NCBI GenBank assembly: GCA_963770045.1
Contig: CAVYOD010000015.1
Coordinates: 62,001-126,000 of the forward strand
Direction of reading: 5' to 3'
Length of the DNA stretch: 64,000 bases
From: CAVYOD01 sp963770045
GTDB taxonomy: Bacteria; Acidobacteriota; Aminicenantia; Aminicenantales; CAVYOD01
The notes below the pieces were generated by a model that did no database searches, was not told the origin of the DNA, and worked only from the letters and a program-made list of their open reading frames with translations. Positions 35,963-44,858 of this stretch are shown here, in pieces. The translations under genes were made by a program, and so were the position numbers. Within the stretch, counting starts at the first letter, position 1, and every line of letters begins with the position of its first letter.

Positions 35963-37046
35963 CCGTCGTTCTTTTGCCGAGATTGACTGGGTCCTCATCG
36001 GACTGTTGCTGGTGAATTCGGCGATCGGCGTCCTCACCATCTACAGCGCCTCCCACTATCTGACCCCGAGTTATTATTTGAAACAGGTTTTTTGGATTGT
36101 CTTCAGCCTCGCCCTGCTCTTTTTGTTGATGTCGGTGGACTATAAGATCCTGTCCACTTATTCTCTTTATGTCTATGTCGGCCTGGTCGGTTTGCTGCTC
36201 ACGATGCTTGCTTTTGCCCGGCTCGTTCACGGGACAAGGAGTTGGCTCACTTTCCGTTTTTTCCAGGTGCAGCCGTCGGAAGTCACTAAGATCGTCCTCA
36301 TCCTTCTCCTGGCCCAAATCTTTTCCGAATTCAAAAGGAATTTTCTCACCGCCAATGCCACTTTGATGAGCGCCCTCCTGGCCGGCCTTCCGATGCTGTT
36401 CATCGCCTTCCAGCCCGACCTGGGCACGGCGCTCAGTTTTTTGCCCGTCCTGCTCGGAGCCTTGATCTTGGCCGGGCTGAGGAAAAAGAGCATCGTCATT
36501 CTTTTGCTGGCGACTCTGGCCCTCACGGTGGTGGGCTGGAACTTCTATCTCAAGGATTATCAGAAGCGAAGGCTGACGACATTGGTCTCGCCGGGCCAGG
36601 ATCCCCAAGGCTCCGGCTACCACATCCTTCAGTCCAAGATTGCCATCGGATCCGGGGGTCTCTTGGGCAAAGGTTTCAAAAAAGGAACGCAGAGCCAGCT
36701 CAGATTCCTGCCCGCCCGGCACACCGACTTCGTCTTCTCCGTCATCGGCGAGGAGTTCGGTTTTGTCGGGGTCGTGGTCGTGATCTTTTGTTATTTTCTT
36801 TTCCTGCGCCGGATTTTCCTCTCCGTCCACAAATCCAGAGACCGGGCCGGCGTCTACATCATTTTCATGGTCGGGATGATGATCGCCTTCCAATTTTTCG
36901 TGAATGTCTTGATGGTGACCGGGCTCTTGCCGGTGGTCGGCGTCCCCCTGCCTCTGATCAGCTACGGCGGCTCTTCGCTTCTGACAAATTATCTGGCCGT
37001 GGCCCTCGTCCTCAATGTCAAAATGCGGCGAATGGCCAATGTCTGA
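35955..37046 (+). CDS. rodA: RodA peptidoglycan glycosyltransferase (SEDS family)
   Basis: A 363-residue polytopic SEDS polymerase that partners PBP2. It has about ten helices, HGTRSWLTFRFFQVQPSE, AFQPDLGTALSF (catalytic Asp region), RFLPARHTDFVFSVIGEE and LPLISYGGSSLL, all RodA/FtsW signatures. ATG 35955 overlaps the mrdA stop (ATGATTGA), indicating coupled translation. Longer upstream starts run inside mrdA and are rejected. Confidence 0.95.
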   Translation: MIDRRSFAEIDWVLIGLLLVNSAIGVLTIYSASHYLTPSYYLKQVFWIVFSLALLFLLMSVDYKILSTYSLYVYVGLVGLLLTMLAFARLVHGTRSWLTFRFFQVQPSEVTKIVLILLLAQIFSEFKRNFLTANATLMSALLAGLPMLFIAFQPDLGTALSFLPVLLGALILAGLRKKSIVILLLATLALTVVGWNFYLKDYQKRRLTTLVSPGQDPQGSGYHILQSKIAIGSGGLLGKGFKKGTQSQLRFLPARHTDFVFSVIGEEFGFVGVVVVIFCYFLFLRRIFLSVHKSRDRAGVYIIFMVGMMIAFQFFVNVLMVTGLLPVVGVPLPLISYGGSSLLTNYLAVALVLNVKMRRMANV

Positions 37047-37061
37047 CGGGGGCGGAGCCGG

Positions 37062-39638
37062 ATGACCAGCCAAAAAAGTCGGACATTCAACCTCGATGAG
37101 CTGCTGAGACAGGTCCAAAAGCCGGGCCGCTACACCGGCGGCGAATGGAACGAGATCAGGAAAGATCCCCGCGGAGTCAAGGCCAAGGTCGGGCTCGTCT
37201 TTCCCGACGTCTATGAAGTGGGAATGTCCTACCTCGGTCAAAAGATACTGTACGCGATCCTCAATGAGTCTCCTGAAATCCTGGCGGAGAGAATTTTCGC
37301 CCCCTGGCTGGACTTCGAACAAAGACTCCGCGCGACCCGGACGCCCCTCTACTCTTTAGAAAACAAGACTCCTCTCCGGGAGTTTGACATTCTGGGCTTT
37401 TCCCTCCTCTATGAGCTCAACTATTCGAACATTTTGACCATTCTGGAACTCGGCCAGATACCATTCCAGGCCGAAAGGCGAGATCTCTCTTTCCCTCTTG
37501 TCATTGCCGGAGGTCCGGCGGCCTTCAACCCGGAGCCGCTGGCCGACATCTTTGACTTTTTTCTGATCGGCGATGGCGAAGAAGCCTTTCCGGAGATCGT
37601 CCAGCGCTACACCGCCTTAAGAAAGAGCGTCCGGAAGAAAACCGAACTCCTTGGCGAAATGGCACGGATCCGGGGCGTTTACGTGCCTTCCCTTTACTCC
37701 CCGTCGACGAGCGCGGCGTCCGGCTTGGTCATCCCCAAACCGAAAGATGGGGCGCCGGCCGTGGTCAAGAAAAGAACGCTTCACCCGTTCCATCGGGCAG
37801 TGATTCCTGAGGCCATCGTTGTCCCGAATATCCAGGTCATTCATGACCGGGTGGCCGTCGAAGCGGCCAGGGGATGTCCCCAGAAATGCCGATTCTGCCA
37901 GGCGACAAACCTCTACTCTCCTTTCCGTGTCAAGAGTCCTTCCCATCTCGTCGACAAAATGCTCAAGAGCCTTCGCTCCACCGGCTACGAGGACGCATCC
38001 CTGACCGCGCTTTCGATCAGCGATTACCCTTATCTCGACCAGACCGTAAAGTCGCTCATGGGAGCTCTGAGCAAACAGAAGATCGCTCTTTCGCTCTCGT
38101 CCCTGCGTCCCAAGGGACTCTCGGCCGAGGTCACGGAGAACATCATCCAAGTCCGGAAGACAGGCCTCACGCTGGTTCCTGAAGCCGGCACCGAAAGACT
38201 GCGCCGGGTTATCAACAAACACATCACTGAAGGGGAAATCGAAGAGGCCGCCGCCAACGCCTTTTCCCGGGGGTGGCGGCTGCTCAAACTCTATTTCATG
38301 GTCGGTCTGCCAACGGAAAAGGAAGAGGATTTGCAGGGTATCGTCTCCCTCGTTAAGGGGATCGTCGGCCAGGGCAGCCGGGTGCTCGGATCCCCGCCCC
38401 GGATTAACCTCAGTGTCTCATCTTTCATCCCGAAGCCTCATACGCCTTTCCAATGGCTGGCCATGGACGACGAACAGGTCCTGCTGGAGAAGCAAGAATT
38501 CATCAGGAGCGGTCTGAGGAGACTCCGGTCGGTCGAAATCAAAGAACACCCAATCCAGACTTCTCTCCTGGAGGCCGCCTTTTCCAGGGGAGACAGGCGC
38601 CTGGGAGCGGTGTTGAGAGATGCCTGGACAAGGGGAGCCAGGTTTGACAGTTGGAGAGACCAGTTCCGATTCTCCGTTTGGGAGGAGGCGTTCGCAGCCG
38701 CCGCGATTTCTTATCACGGATACCTGGGTGAGTTGGATTGGGGAAGCCCCCTCCCTTGGGATGTGGTCCAAACCGGAATCAAAAAATCGCAACTGCTCGA
38801 GGAGCTCAAAAAAGCCCTTCGAGAGGAAACGACCTCCCCCTGCCTGGAAGCGGAATGCCGGATCTGCCGGGGATGCGAGCTTGCGCCTTTCCTCGACAGG
38901 AAGCTCCCGGAAGAAGCCATCCCTCCGGCAAAAGGCCAGATTGCTTTTGGCGAGCCCACTCCTCAGACCATTCGGTATCGAGCCACCTATGCGAAGACCG
39001 GCCAGGCGCGGTATCTCTCTCATATCGACTTGATCAATGTCCTGCAGCGGGCCCTGCGGCGGGCGGGAATTGGAGTCCTCCAGTCAGAGGGCTTTCATCC
39101 CAAGATGCTCATTTCCTACCTGCCGGCCCTCCCTTTGGGCTTGGAGGCGAGGGAAGAGGTCCTGGAATTCAAGGCTCCTTTTCTGTTAAAGGAAGATTCT
39201 TTCGTGAGCCATCTCAACCGTCATCTTCCTTTTGGGATTGAGTTCACCCACCTCAGAATGATGAATCAAAACGATCCGCCGCTCACCAGAGACGTCCGAG
39301 GATTTGTCTATTCACTCGATCTCGGGAAGCCGGCGGTTGAAGAAGCGGTTCTGTCCAGAGCGCGTGCGAGGAACCTCAGCTGCCCCGACCGGGACAGCGC
39401 TTTAAGAACGCTCCTTGAAGAGTATCTCGGTCAAGACCCTGATCCTGCCGTAGATCGCCTTTCGCTCGAGCCTCAAACGAACCGGCTCGTTATCCAGATT
39501 CGTTCGTCCGACTCGAGGACCATCCGGCCCCAGGATCTTGTCGAGAAAATCATTGGCCTTCCCGACTCCGTTTATTTCCTGACCAGGGAAAAAATTGTCT
39601 TCGGTCATGGGGCCGAGGAAATTGACAGGTCCGGGTGA
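37062..39638 (+). CDS. B12-binding/radical SAM protein fused to a DUF2344 domain
   Basis: An 858-residue fusion. Residues about 40-190 resemble a cobalamin-binding-like domain (VGLVFPDVYEVGMSYLG, VIAGGPAAFNPEPLADIFD). The radical SAM core follows with the cluster cysteines in GCPQKCRFCQ and PEAGTERLRRVINKHITE. The C-terminal 220 residues (YAKTGQARYLSHIDLINVLQRALRRAGI, HPKMLISYLPALPLG) match the DUF2344 family. In many bacteria this pair is fused or adjacent to ribonuclease G and ribosomal protein genes; the reaction is unknown. Here it follows rodA by 15 bases and may share that transcript. A CRICRGCEL cysteine cluster links the two parts. Confidence 0.85.
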   Translation: MTSQKSRTFNLDELLRQVQKPGRYTGGEWNEIRKDPRGVKAKVGLVFPDVYEVGMSYLGQKILYAILNESPEILAERIFAPWLDFEQRLRATRTPLYSLENKTPLREFDILGFSLLYELNYSNILTILELGQIPFQAERRDLSFPLVIAGGPAAFNPEPLADIFDFFLIGDGEEAFPEIVQRYTALRKSVRKKTELLGEMARIRGVYVPSLYSPSTSAASGLVIPKPKDGAPAVVKKRTLHPFHRAVIPEAIVVPNIQVIHDRVAVEAARGCPQKCRFCQATNLYSPFRVKSPSHLVDKMLKSLRSTGYEDASLTALSISDYPYLDQTVKSLMGALSKQKIALSLSSLRPKGLSAEVTENIIQVRKTGLTLVPEAGTERLRRVINKHITEGEIEEAAANAFSRGWRLLKLYFMVGLPTEKEEDLQGIVSLVKGIVGQGSRVLGSPPRINLSVSSFIPKPHTPFQWLAMDDEQVLLEKQEFIRSGLRRLRSVEIKEHPIQTSLLEAAFSRGDRRLGAVLRDAWTRGARFDSWRDQFRFSVWEEAFAAAAISYHGYLGELDWGSPLPWDVVQTGIKKSQLLEELKKALREETTSPCLEAECRICRGCELAPFLDRKLPEEAIPPAKGQIAFGEPTPQTIRYRATYAKTGQARYLSHIDLINVLQRALRRAGIGVLQSEGFHPKMLISYLPALPLGLEAREEVLEFKAPFLLKEDSFVSHLNRHLPFGIEFTHLRMMNQNDPPLTRDVRGFVYSLDLGKPAVEEAVLSRARARNLSCPDRDSALRTLLEEYLGQDPDPAVDRLSLEPQTNRLVIQIRSSDSRTIRPQDLVEKIIGLPDSVYFLTREKIVFGHGAEEIDRSG

Positions 39639-39650
39639 TTCCTGTATAAA
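39622..39650 (+). promoter_or_regulatory. sigma70-type promoter for the acyl-CoA dehydrogenase
   Basis: TTGACA (39622-39627, perfect), a 17-base spacer and TATAAA (39645-39650, five of six). The -35 box lies inside the last codons of the radical SAM gene. The start codon is at 39717. Confidence 0.75.
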
Positions 39651-39716
39651 TGTGGGGCCAACCGCAAACAATCTAAGGCACACGTATGATTCCTAAATCC
39701 CGTGAAGGAGGGTGAC

Positions 39717-40874
39717 GTGATCGATTTTAGTCTGTCCGAAGAACAACGAGCGCTTCAAGAAATGGCCCATGAGTTTGCCGCCAAGGAGATGAGACCGAAT
39801 GCGGCCAGGTATGATAAGGGGCACGAATTCCCGGCGGATGTCATGCAGAAGGCCTTTGAGGTCGGTTTCATCAGTTGCCAAATCCCCAAAGAGTATGACG
39901 GGGGAGGCCTGAGCGACCTGGATACGGTTATCATCAGTGAAGAGCTGGCCTGGGGCTGTGCCGGCATGTACACGACGATCATGGCCAGTTCTCTGGCCTT
40001 CACCCCGATCATTCTTTTCGGGAGCGACGAGCAGAAAAAGAAGTTCCTGACGCCTTTCACCAGGAAGATGTCCCTGGCCGCGTTCTGCCTGACCGAGCGG
40101 GAGGCCGGATCCGACGCCGGTTCGCTGAAAACCAAGGCCCTGAAGTCGGGGTCGGAATACGTCATCAACGGCTCGAAATGTTTTATCACCAACGGCGGGG
40201 TAGCGAGCCTCTACGTCGTCTTCGCCAACACCGACCCAGAGAAGGGTGCCCGCGGGATCAGCGCCTTCGTGGTCCCGCGCGAGACTCCAGGCATCTCCAT
40301 CGGCAAAGAAGAAGACAAACTGGGTCACCGAGCCTCGAACACGACTGAAGTCATATTTGAAGACGTCAAGATCCCCGCCCAAAACCTCCTGGGAAAGGAA
40401 GGCTTGGGATTTCTGATCGCCATGCGGACGCTCGACCACACCCGGGCGCCGGTCGGAGCCGCCGGGGTCGGAGTGGCCCGGGCAGCCATGGAGTACGCGA
40501 TCGAATACGCGAAGACCCGAGTCCAGTTCGGCAAACCCATCGCCCTCTTCCAAAACACGTGCTTCAAAATCTCTCAGATGGCCATGGAAATCAACGCTGC
40601 CCGACACCTCGTCTGGCACTCGGCTTGGTTGATCGACCAGGGCAAGCCGTGCGGCAAAGAGTCCGCGATGGCCAAGTGTTTCGGCTCCGACGTCGCCATG
40701 AAAACCTCCGTGGACTGCCTCCAGATTTTCGGCGGGTACGGCTATATGAAAGATTATCCCATAGAGAAGTTGGTGAGGGATGCCAAGCTGCTCCAGATCT
40801 ATGAGGGGACCAATGAGATCCAGCGTCTGGTGATCTCCCGGGAAGTGATCGGACCGATCAAAGAATCGAAATAA
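39717..40874 (+). CDS. acyl-CoA dehydrogenase
   Basis: A flavoprotein of 385 residues that introduces the alpha-beta double bond in an acyl-CoA. FCLTEREAGSDAGSLKTKA and VINGSKCFITNGG are the FAD and substrate signatures. The catalytic base is in LLQIYEGTNEIQRLVI (Glu). The family is short/medium-chain-like; chain length cannot be assigned. GTG 39717 is chosen because AAGGAGG lies five bases before it. Another in-frame GTG at 39702 lacks a binding site. It is a monocistronic unit. The 147 bases after it (to 41021) hold no gene. Confidence 0.92.
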   Translation: MIDFSLSEEQRALQEMAHEFAAKEMRPNAARYDKGHEFPADVMQKAFEVGFISCQIPKEYDGGGLSDLDTVIISEELAWGCAGMYTTIMASSLAFTPIILFGSDEQKKKFLTPFTRKMSLAAFCLTEREAGSDAGSLKTKALKSGSEYVINGSKCFITNGGVASLYVVFANTDPEKGARGISAFVVPRETPGISIGKEEDKLGHRASNTTEVIFEDVKIPAQNLLGKEGLGFLIAMRTLDHTRAPVGAAGVGVARAAMEYAIEYAKTRVQFGKPIALFQNTCFKISQMAMEINAARHLVWHSAWLIDQGKPCGKESAMAKCFGSDVAMKTSVDCLQIFGGYGYMKDYPIEKLVRDAKLLQIYEGTNEIQRLVISREVIGPIKESK

Positions 40875-41021
40875 GGAACCCTCCGCCGTCCCCGGCACTC
40901 CGTTCTCCGAACTCTAAAAATCGAAAAAAATATAGGGTGCGCTGAACAGGATTCACCTTCTGTTGGTTGGGGAAATGGTTCGAGGAGTTAGGAGACGCTG
41001 AGCTCGTGATGTGTCAATCCG

Positions 41022-41492
41022 CTATTTGGCCAGGATATCGACGAGATCCTCTTCAACGGATTTCTTCGGTATTTCGATGATCCGGCCTTTCTCCTGGCCG
41101 TTGATAGAGACAATAAAAGTCGGGAGCTTGGTCACGTTTTTGCCCCGGATGTAGGGCTCACGGGCTTGCTTATCGCGGGCCATTCCGACATAGTCTGTCA
41201 CGAAGACGGGATTCCCGGCGAGCTCCATGATCTTGAAATATTCGCCGACATGGGCTTTGCTGTCCGGGCACCAAGTCCCGAAGTAGATTTCGACCCGGAC
41301 TTCCTGCTTGAGAGCTTTGAGTTTCTCGATCGCGACTGGGTTGGGGACATAAGATTCAGCCACGGCCTTCCAATCCGGGCAGCCCTGGAGGACTTCATCT
41401 TTGGTGAGGGGACCCTGCATTTCGATTTGACCTTTCAAAAACATTGTCGACAAAAAGGCTAAGGCGAGAAAAAAACCTATTTTTTTCGTCAT
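41022..41492 (-). CDS. exported thioredoxin-like protein with a CPDS active site
   Basis: A 156-residue protein with a signal peptide (KIGFFLALAFLSTMFL) and a thioredoxin-fold core: VRVEIYFGTWCPDSKAHV, then KLPTFIVSINGQE with the cis-proline. The active site is WCPDS rather than WCxxC, so only one redox cysteine remains there. Another Cys (QGCPDWKAV) lies about 35 residues before it. It is probably a periplasmic monothiol oxidoreductase or chaperone-like protein. It lies just downstream of exbD on the same strand. Confidence 0.75.
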   Translation of the reverse strand: MTKKIGFFLALAFLSTMFLKGQIEMQGPLTKDEVLQGCPDWKAVAESYVPNPVAIEKLKALKQEVRVEIYFGTWCPDSKAHVGEYFKIMELAGNPVFVTDYVGMARDKQAREPYIRGKNVTKLPTFIVSINGQEKGRIIEIPKKSVEEDLVDILAK

Positions 41493-41537
41493 GACTTGAT
41501 CCTTGAGGGGGAAAAAGGAGTCTAATAATGGACCCTC

Positions 41538-41927
41538 TTATTCTTCAGTAAAATATTCAGGAATGAGCGCCAGGGTATCGATCCCGGCCCCCTTGGCTAT
41601 GTCTATGACTTCCATGACCTTGACAAAGGGAACCTTCGCGTCGGCCCGGATGAAAACCGTCTTGTCCTGGCGGACGGAATAGAGCCGTCGCAGCTCTTCT
41701 TGAAGAGTCCTGAGCTCATAGGGGTCTTTGTTGATCAAGATGGTATTGTTTTTCTGTATGGTCAAGACAATGAGACCTGTCGGCTGGGCGCCCGACGTGT
41801 CGGTTTGAGTCTCTGGAAGCTTAACGTCGATCCCTTTTTGGACGAGAGGAGTAATAACCATGAAGATGATCAGCAGAACCAGCAAGACGTCGCACAGGGG
41901 GACCACATTAGGTTCAGCTTTTGCCAT
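41538..41927 (-). CDS. exbD: ExbD/TolR-family biopolymer transport protein
   Basis: A 129-residue protein with one N-terminal membrane helix bearing the conserved aspartate (PLCDVLLVLLIIFMV) and the periplasmic ExbD domain (GIDVKLPETQ, VFIRADAKVPFVKVMEVID). With ExbB it uses the proton gradient to drive TonB. No exbB is adjacent, and the TonB-like gene is 30 kb away, so it is an isolated member of the system in this window. Confidence 0.88.
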   Translation of the reverse strand: MAKAEPNVVPLCDVLLVLLIIFMVITPLVQKGIDVKLPETQTDTSGAQPTGLIVLTIQKNNTILINKDPYELRTLQEELRRLYSVRQDKTVFIRADAKVPFVKVMEVIDIAKGAGIDTLALIPEYFTEE

Positions 41928-41998
41928 GCTTTCCTCCTAAAACTTGCACTCTCAGGGAAATTATTCTATGCCACTCGTCTGGAACTTGTCAATCTGTT

Positions 41999-42394
41999 TT
42001 ATCTGAGCGTCTCCAGGGCTTTTTTATTGTTGGATGTTTTGAAGACCAACAAGGTCATGCCGTCACCGGCGGAGGTCCCATAACAGTAATCGATATCGAT
42101 AACCGCGTTGCCCAGCAGGGCGCCTATCTCGGCCCCCGCCCCGATCCTATCGGAGATCTGAACCGTGATGACCTTCGTGGATTTGACTTTGTAGCCAAGG
42201 GTCTTGAGGGCCGCCTGCGCTTTGGCATTGTCGGCCGTGATGAGCAAGAAATGTCCGACTTTTTCTTCAGAGTAGGCACATACCCCTCGAAGATTGATAC
42301 CCGCGTTGGCCATTGTCCCCAGGACTCGGCCAAAGATACCCGGCTCGTTGGGCGTGATAACGTGGAGTTCGATAGCCTCATTGACGTTGTGCAC
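41999..42394 (-). CDS. tandem ACT-domain protein
   Basis: A 131-residue protein with two ACT-like modules and no catalytic domain: ITPNEPGIFGRVLGTMANAGIN (first) and VQISDRIGAGAEIGALLGNA (second). Such proteins bind amino acids or other small ligands and regulate enzymes or transporters. The start is a GTG with AAGGAG eight bases upstream. It is transcribed divergently from the glutamine amidotransferase, with a strong promoter at 42418-42447. Confidence 0.82.
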   Translation of the reverse strand: MHNVNEAIELHVITPNEPGIFGRVLGTMANAGINLRGVCAYSEEKVGHFLLITADNAKAQAALKTLGYKVKSTKVITVQISDRIGAGAEIGALLGNAVIDIDYCYGTSAGDGMTLLVFKTSNNKKALETLR

Positions 42395-42417
42395 CTGCGA
42401 TTCTCCTTCGGGAAAAA

Positions 42418-42447
42418 ATTATACCAGAAACGCGCCCCCGATGACAA
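42418..42447 (-). promoter_or_regulatory. strong extended -10 promoter for the ACT-domain gene
   Basis: The minus strand reads TTGTCA (42442-42447, five of six), 18 bases, then TGG-TATAAT (TATAAT at 42418-42423, perfect, with a TGn extension). The start codon is 24 bases downstream. Confidence 0.75.
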
Positions 42448-42454
42448 AAAAAAG

Positions 42455-42482
42455 TTGTATTTTCCTCTGGCCTGCCTATAAT
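42455..42482 (+). promoter_or_regulatory. promoter for the glutamine amidotransferase
   Basis: TTGTAT (42455-42460), a 16-base spacer and a perfect TATAAT (42477-42482). Its -35 is only seven bases from the -35 of the divergent ACT promoter, so the two are likely to interact. Confidence 0.65.
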
Positions 42483-42507
42483 CTGAAAGGTTGGAGGATA
42501 GACCAGG

Positions 42508-43206
42508 ATGACCCAGCGACCAAAAATCAGGGTTGCCATCGTCGACAATTCGATCAACCCGGACATCTACACGCCCGTTCAGCACTGGACCTCTTTTCTC
42601 AATGCGGAATGGCGGGCCTTTCGTGCGCCCGATAACCGTTTGCCCGACTTCAAAGAAGGCTTTACCCATATCATCTTGTCGGGCTCAGAGGCTTCTATCT
42701 TGGACCGGGACGGCTGGGTTTGGGAGGAGGTCGAGTTCGTCCAAGAGGCTCTTATCCGAGGCCTGAGCATCCTCGGCTCATGCTACGGGCACCAGCTTCT
42801 CGCCCTCGCCCTCCGGGGGCCGGCACACGTTCGCCGGTCCCAGGAAGCGGAGATCGGCTGGATCCCGATTGAGATCAACGGAAAGGCCGATTTATTAGGG
42901 CGAAAGGGGACGGCCTATACTTTTTCCAGCCATTTTGACGAGGTCGTGGATCTTGACGATTCTTTCGAGATTCTGGCTTCGACCGATGTTTGCCCAATCC
43001 AGGCATTTGAGCTCAAGGGACGGCCGGTCTGGGGCGTGCAACCCCATCCCGAGATTGACATCCCGTCGGCCCGAAAATTCTTGGAGAGCCTGGTCAATCT
43101 GAAGTTCCGTTCCTCGCCTCTTTTTGAGAAGGCGCTCGAGTCGGCTCCCCGAGACTCCGGTTTGATTTTTCCCCTCTTGAAAAAGTTTCTCGGCTCCAAT
43201 TCTTAG
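42508..43206 (+). CDS. class I glutamine amidotransferase-like protein
   Basis: A 232-residue stand-alone GATase domain. The nucleophile is in LGSCYGHQLLA and the His-Glu pair in VQPHPEID, so the catalytic triad is complete. Stand-alone members include GMP-synthase-like amidotransferases and gamma-glutamyl hydrolases. The substrate is unknown. GGAGG lies about ten bases before the ATG. It is divergent from the ACT-domain gene, whose product could sense an amino acid. Confidence 0.85.
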   Translation: MTQRPKIRVAIVDNSINPDIYTPVQHWTSFLNAEWRAFRAPDNRLPDFKEGFTHIILSGSEASILDRDGWVWEEVEFVQEALIRGLSILGSCYGHQLLALALRGPAHVRRSQEAEIGWIPIEINGKADLLGRKGTAYTFSSHFDEVVDLDDSFEILASTDVCPIQAFELKGRPVWGVQPHPEIDIPSARKFLESLVNLKFRSSPLFEKALESAPRDSGLIFPLLKKFLGSNS

Positions 43207-43237
43207 ACTGCAGGCCAGGCGGGATCGCTGTTTTCCC

Positions 43238-43266
43238 TTGACAAACGGCTCGATATGTATTTTATT
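43238..43266 (+). promoter_or_regulatory. sigma70-type promoter for the PKD/barrel gene
   Basis: TTGACA (43238-43243, perfect), a 17-base spacer and TTTATT (43261-43266, four of six). AGGAGG and ATG follow at 43291 and 43302. Confidence 0.6.
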
Positions 43267-43301
43267 AATATTGTAGTCGATTTTTGCGAGAGGAGGATTG
43301 G

Positions 43302-44772
43302 ATGAAGAAAAAAAAGCTTGCCATTCTAATCGTCTGCCTTTTGATGTTTTGCACCCTCGGCGGTTGGGCGCAAACCAAGAAACTCAAGTCAATCGGCCAG
43401 TACACCTTTTGTCGGATCAGAGGAAAAGTCCCCACCCCGGACGTGATGAAGACTCTTGTCGATAAGTATGCCGCCGACCTTAAATACGGATTCGATATGG
43501 CCGGATCCGGAGACGTCTACTTATTATTTATCGACCAGGTCAAAACGGCCAATTTCAAGGAGGAGAGCCTGCCCGTGGGCGAGAAATTCATGTGGATGCT
43601 CTTTCGCTCCAACGGGAAGGTGAAGATTGTCCAGGATGTGGAATGGGCTGGCAAGGCTCCTCTTGATGTCTATTCTTTTGAGGTCGTCAAAGATTTCAAG
43701 CACTATTATTTCTTTATCCCCAGGCCGTGCGGCAACGTTGCGCTGCGCAAGGTGGAAGAGGTTGCGCCCCTCCCCCGATGCCCACCTGCAGCCTCGTCGT
43801 CACGCCCTCCAAGGCCAACCTGAATGACCCCATCACCGTCGATGTGGGCGGCAGCCAGAATGTCAAATCCGTGGAAGTGGATGTCTATAACAGCCAGGGA
43901 GCCAAATCGGCACTCACGCCTTCTCGCCCGATTCACCCAAGTGGCAGACCTCTCTTGATAAACCAGGGGAGTACACGTTCAAGGCCCGAGTCTTCAACTT
44001 GAAAGGGGAACCGGCCGGCAGCGGCTGTGAAGCCAAGACATATATCAATTTCCCGCCCGTCTGCAAGCTCGTGACATCTTGTCTCCCCTGCAAGGACTAT
44101 GTGGGGCGGCCGATCACGATCGATGCCTCCGGCTCCACCGACCAGGACGGCGAGCTCGTCAAGTCCACTTTTGAGATCGTCGATGCCACGGGAAAGTCCG
44201 TGGACACGTTCACGGCGAGCCAAAAGCCGCTAAAGTGGGACAAGGTCTTTGTCAAGCCGGGAGTTTATACCGTCACCGCCACGGTCTTTGATAATGCCGG
44301 AGCCGCCTCCCCGGCGTCAGACTCCTGCAAGATCACTTTTGAGGTCACCCAGAAAAGGATGTTCTGGCTGGTGGAAGGCGGGCCGGGTGTTGTCAGAGGC
44401 ACTTTCACCATGTTCGCAGGACTCCGCGGCGGCCTCTTCTACTGGCTCGTTCCGGATACCCTCGATTTTGTGGTCTCCGCGGGTGCGGGTGTGCCGTTCA
44501 AGGGAGATCCCTGGAGAGCCTTCTTCATGGCCAATGCGCTGGTCGATGTGCATGCCGGCGCGGCTTTCATCGGCGGAGGCCTTGGCTACAGCACGAAAGA
44601 ACAGGTCCTTCGCAAATCGGGGCTCGATGTGGTCGGCAACATCGGCGTGGATTTGTTCAACAATTGGACCAATCGCGGCTCGCTGCTCTTTGAATTCCGT
44701 GGCCCTGTGGGCAGTGGCCGGACGTTCAATGAGCACTACAAGATGTTCCTTGCCTTCAGGCTGCTGTTTTAG
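43302..44772 (+). CDS. exported protein with PKD-like domains and a C-terminal barrel-like region, two frameshifts
   Basis: About 490 residues when three frames are joined. Signal peptide (KKLAILIVCLLMFCTLGGWAQ). The first 150 residues are a GWVF-type beta domain of unknown family. Then come a PTCSLVVTPSKANLNDPITV segment and a PKD-like domain (RPITIDASGSTDQDGELV). The last 140 residues alternate like outer-membrane strands and end AFRLLF. Frame breaks: one C missing from the run at 43772-43776, and a second indel near 43905-43920, after which FSPDSPKWQTSLDKPGEYTF continues. The call rests on composition and motifs; the function is unknown. A strong terminator follows. Confidence 0.65.
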
Positions 44773-44802
44773 TATTTGAAGATAACCATCGACGCTTGCT
44801 CA

Positions 44803-44832
44803 GGGCCAAGGATTTTTTCCTTGGCCCTTTTT
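44803..44832 (+). terminator. intrinsic terminator after the PKD/barrel gene
   Basis: GGGCCAAGGA (44803-44812), a five-T loop and TCCTTGGCCC (44818-44827) form a perfect ten-pair stem followed by TTTTT (44828-44832). It separates the upstream gene from rmlD. Confidence 0.92.
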
Positions 44833-44858
44833 ATTGGGACTGAAAGGCGGTCACAAAA

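Noticed and set aside
35868..37322. 484-codon minus-strand frame opposite rodA
   Set aside because: Its Asp/Gln/His-rich composition is the expected complement of a hydrophobic membrane protein.
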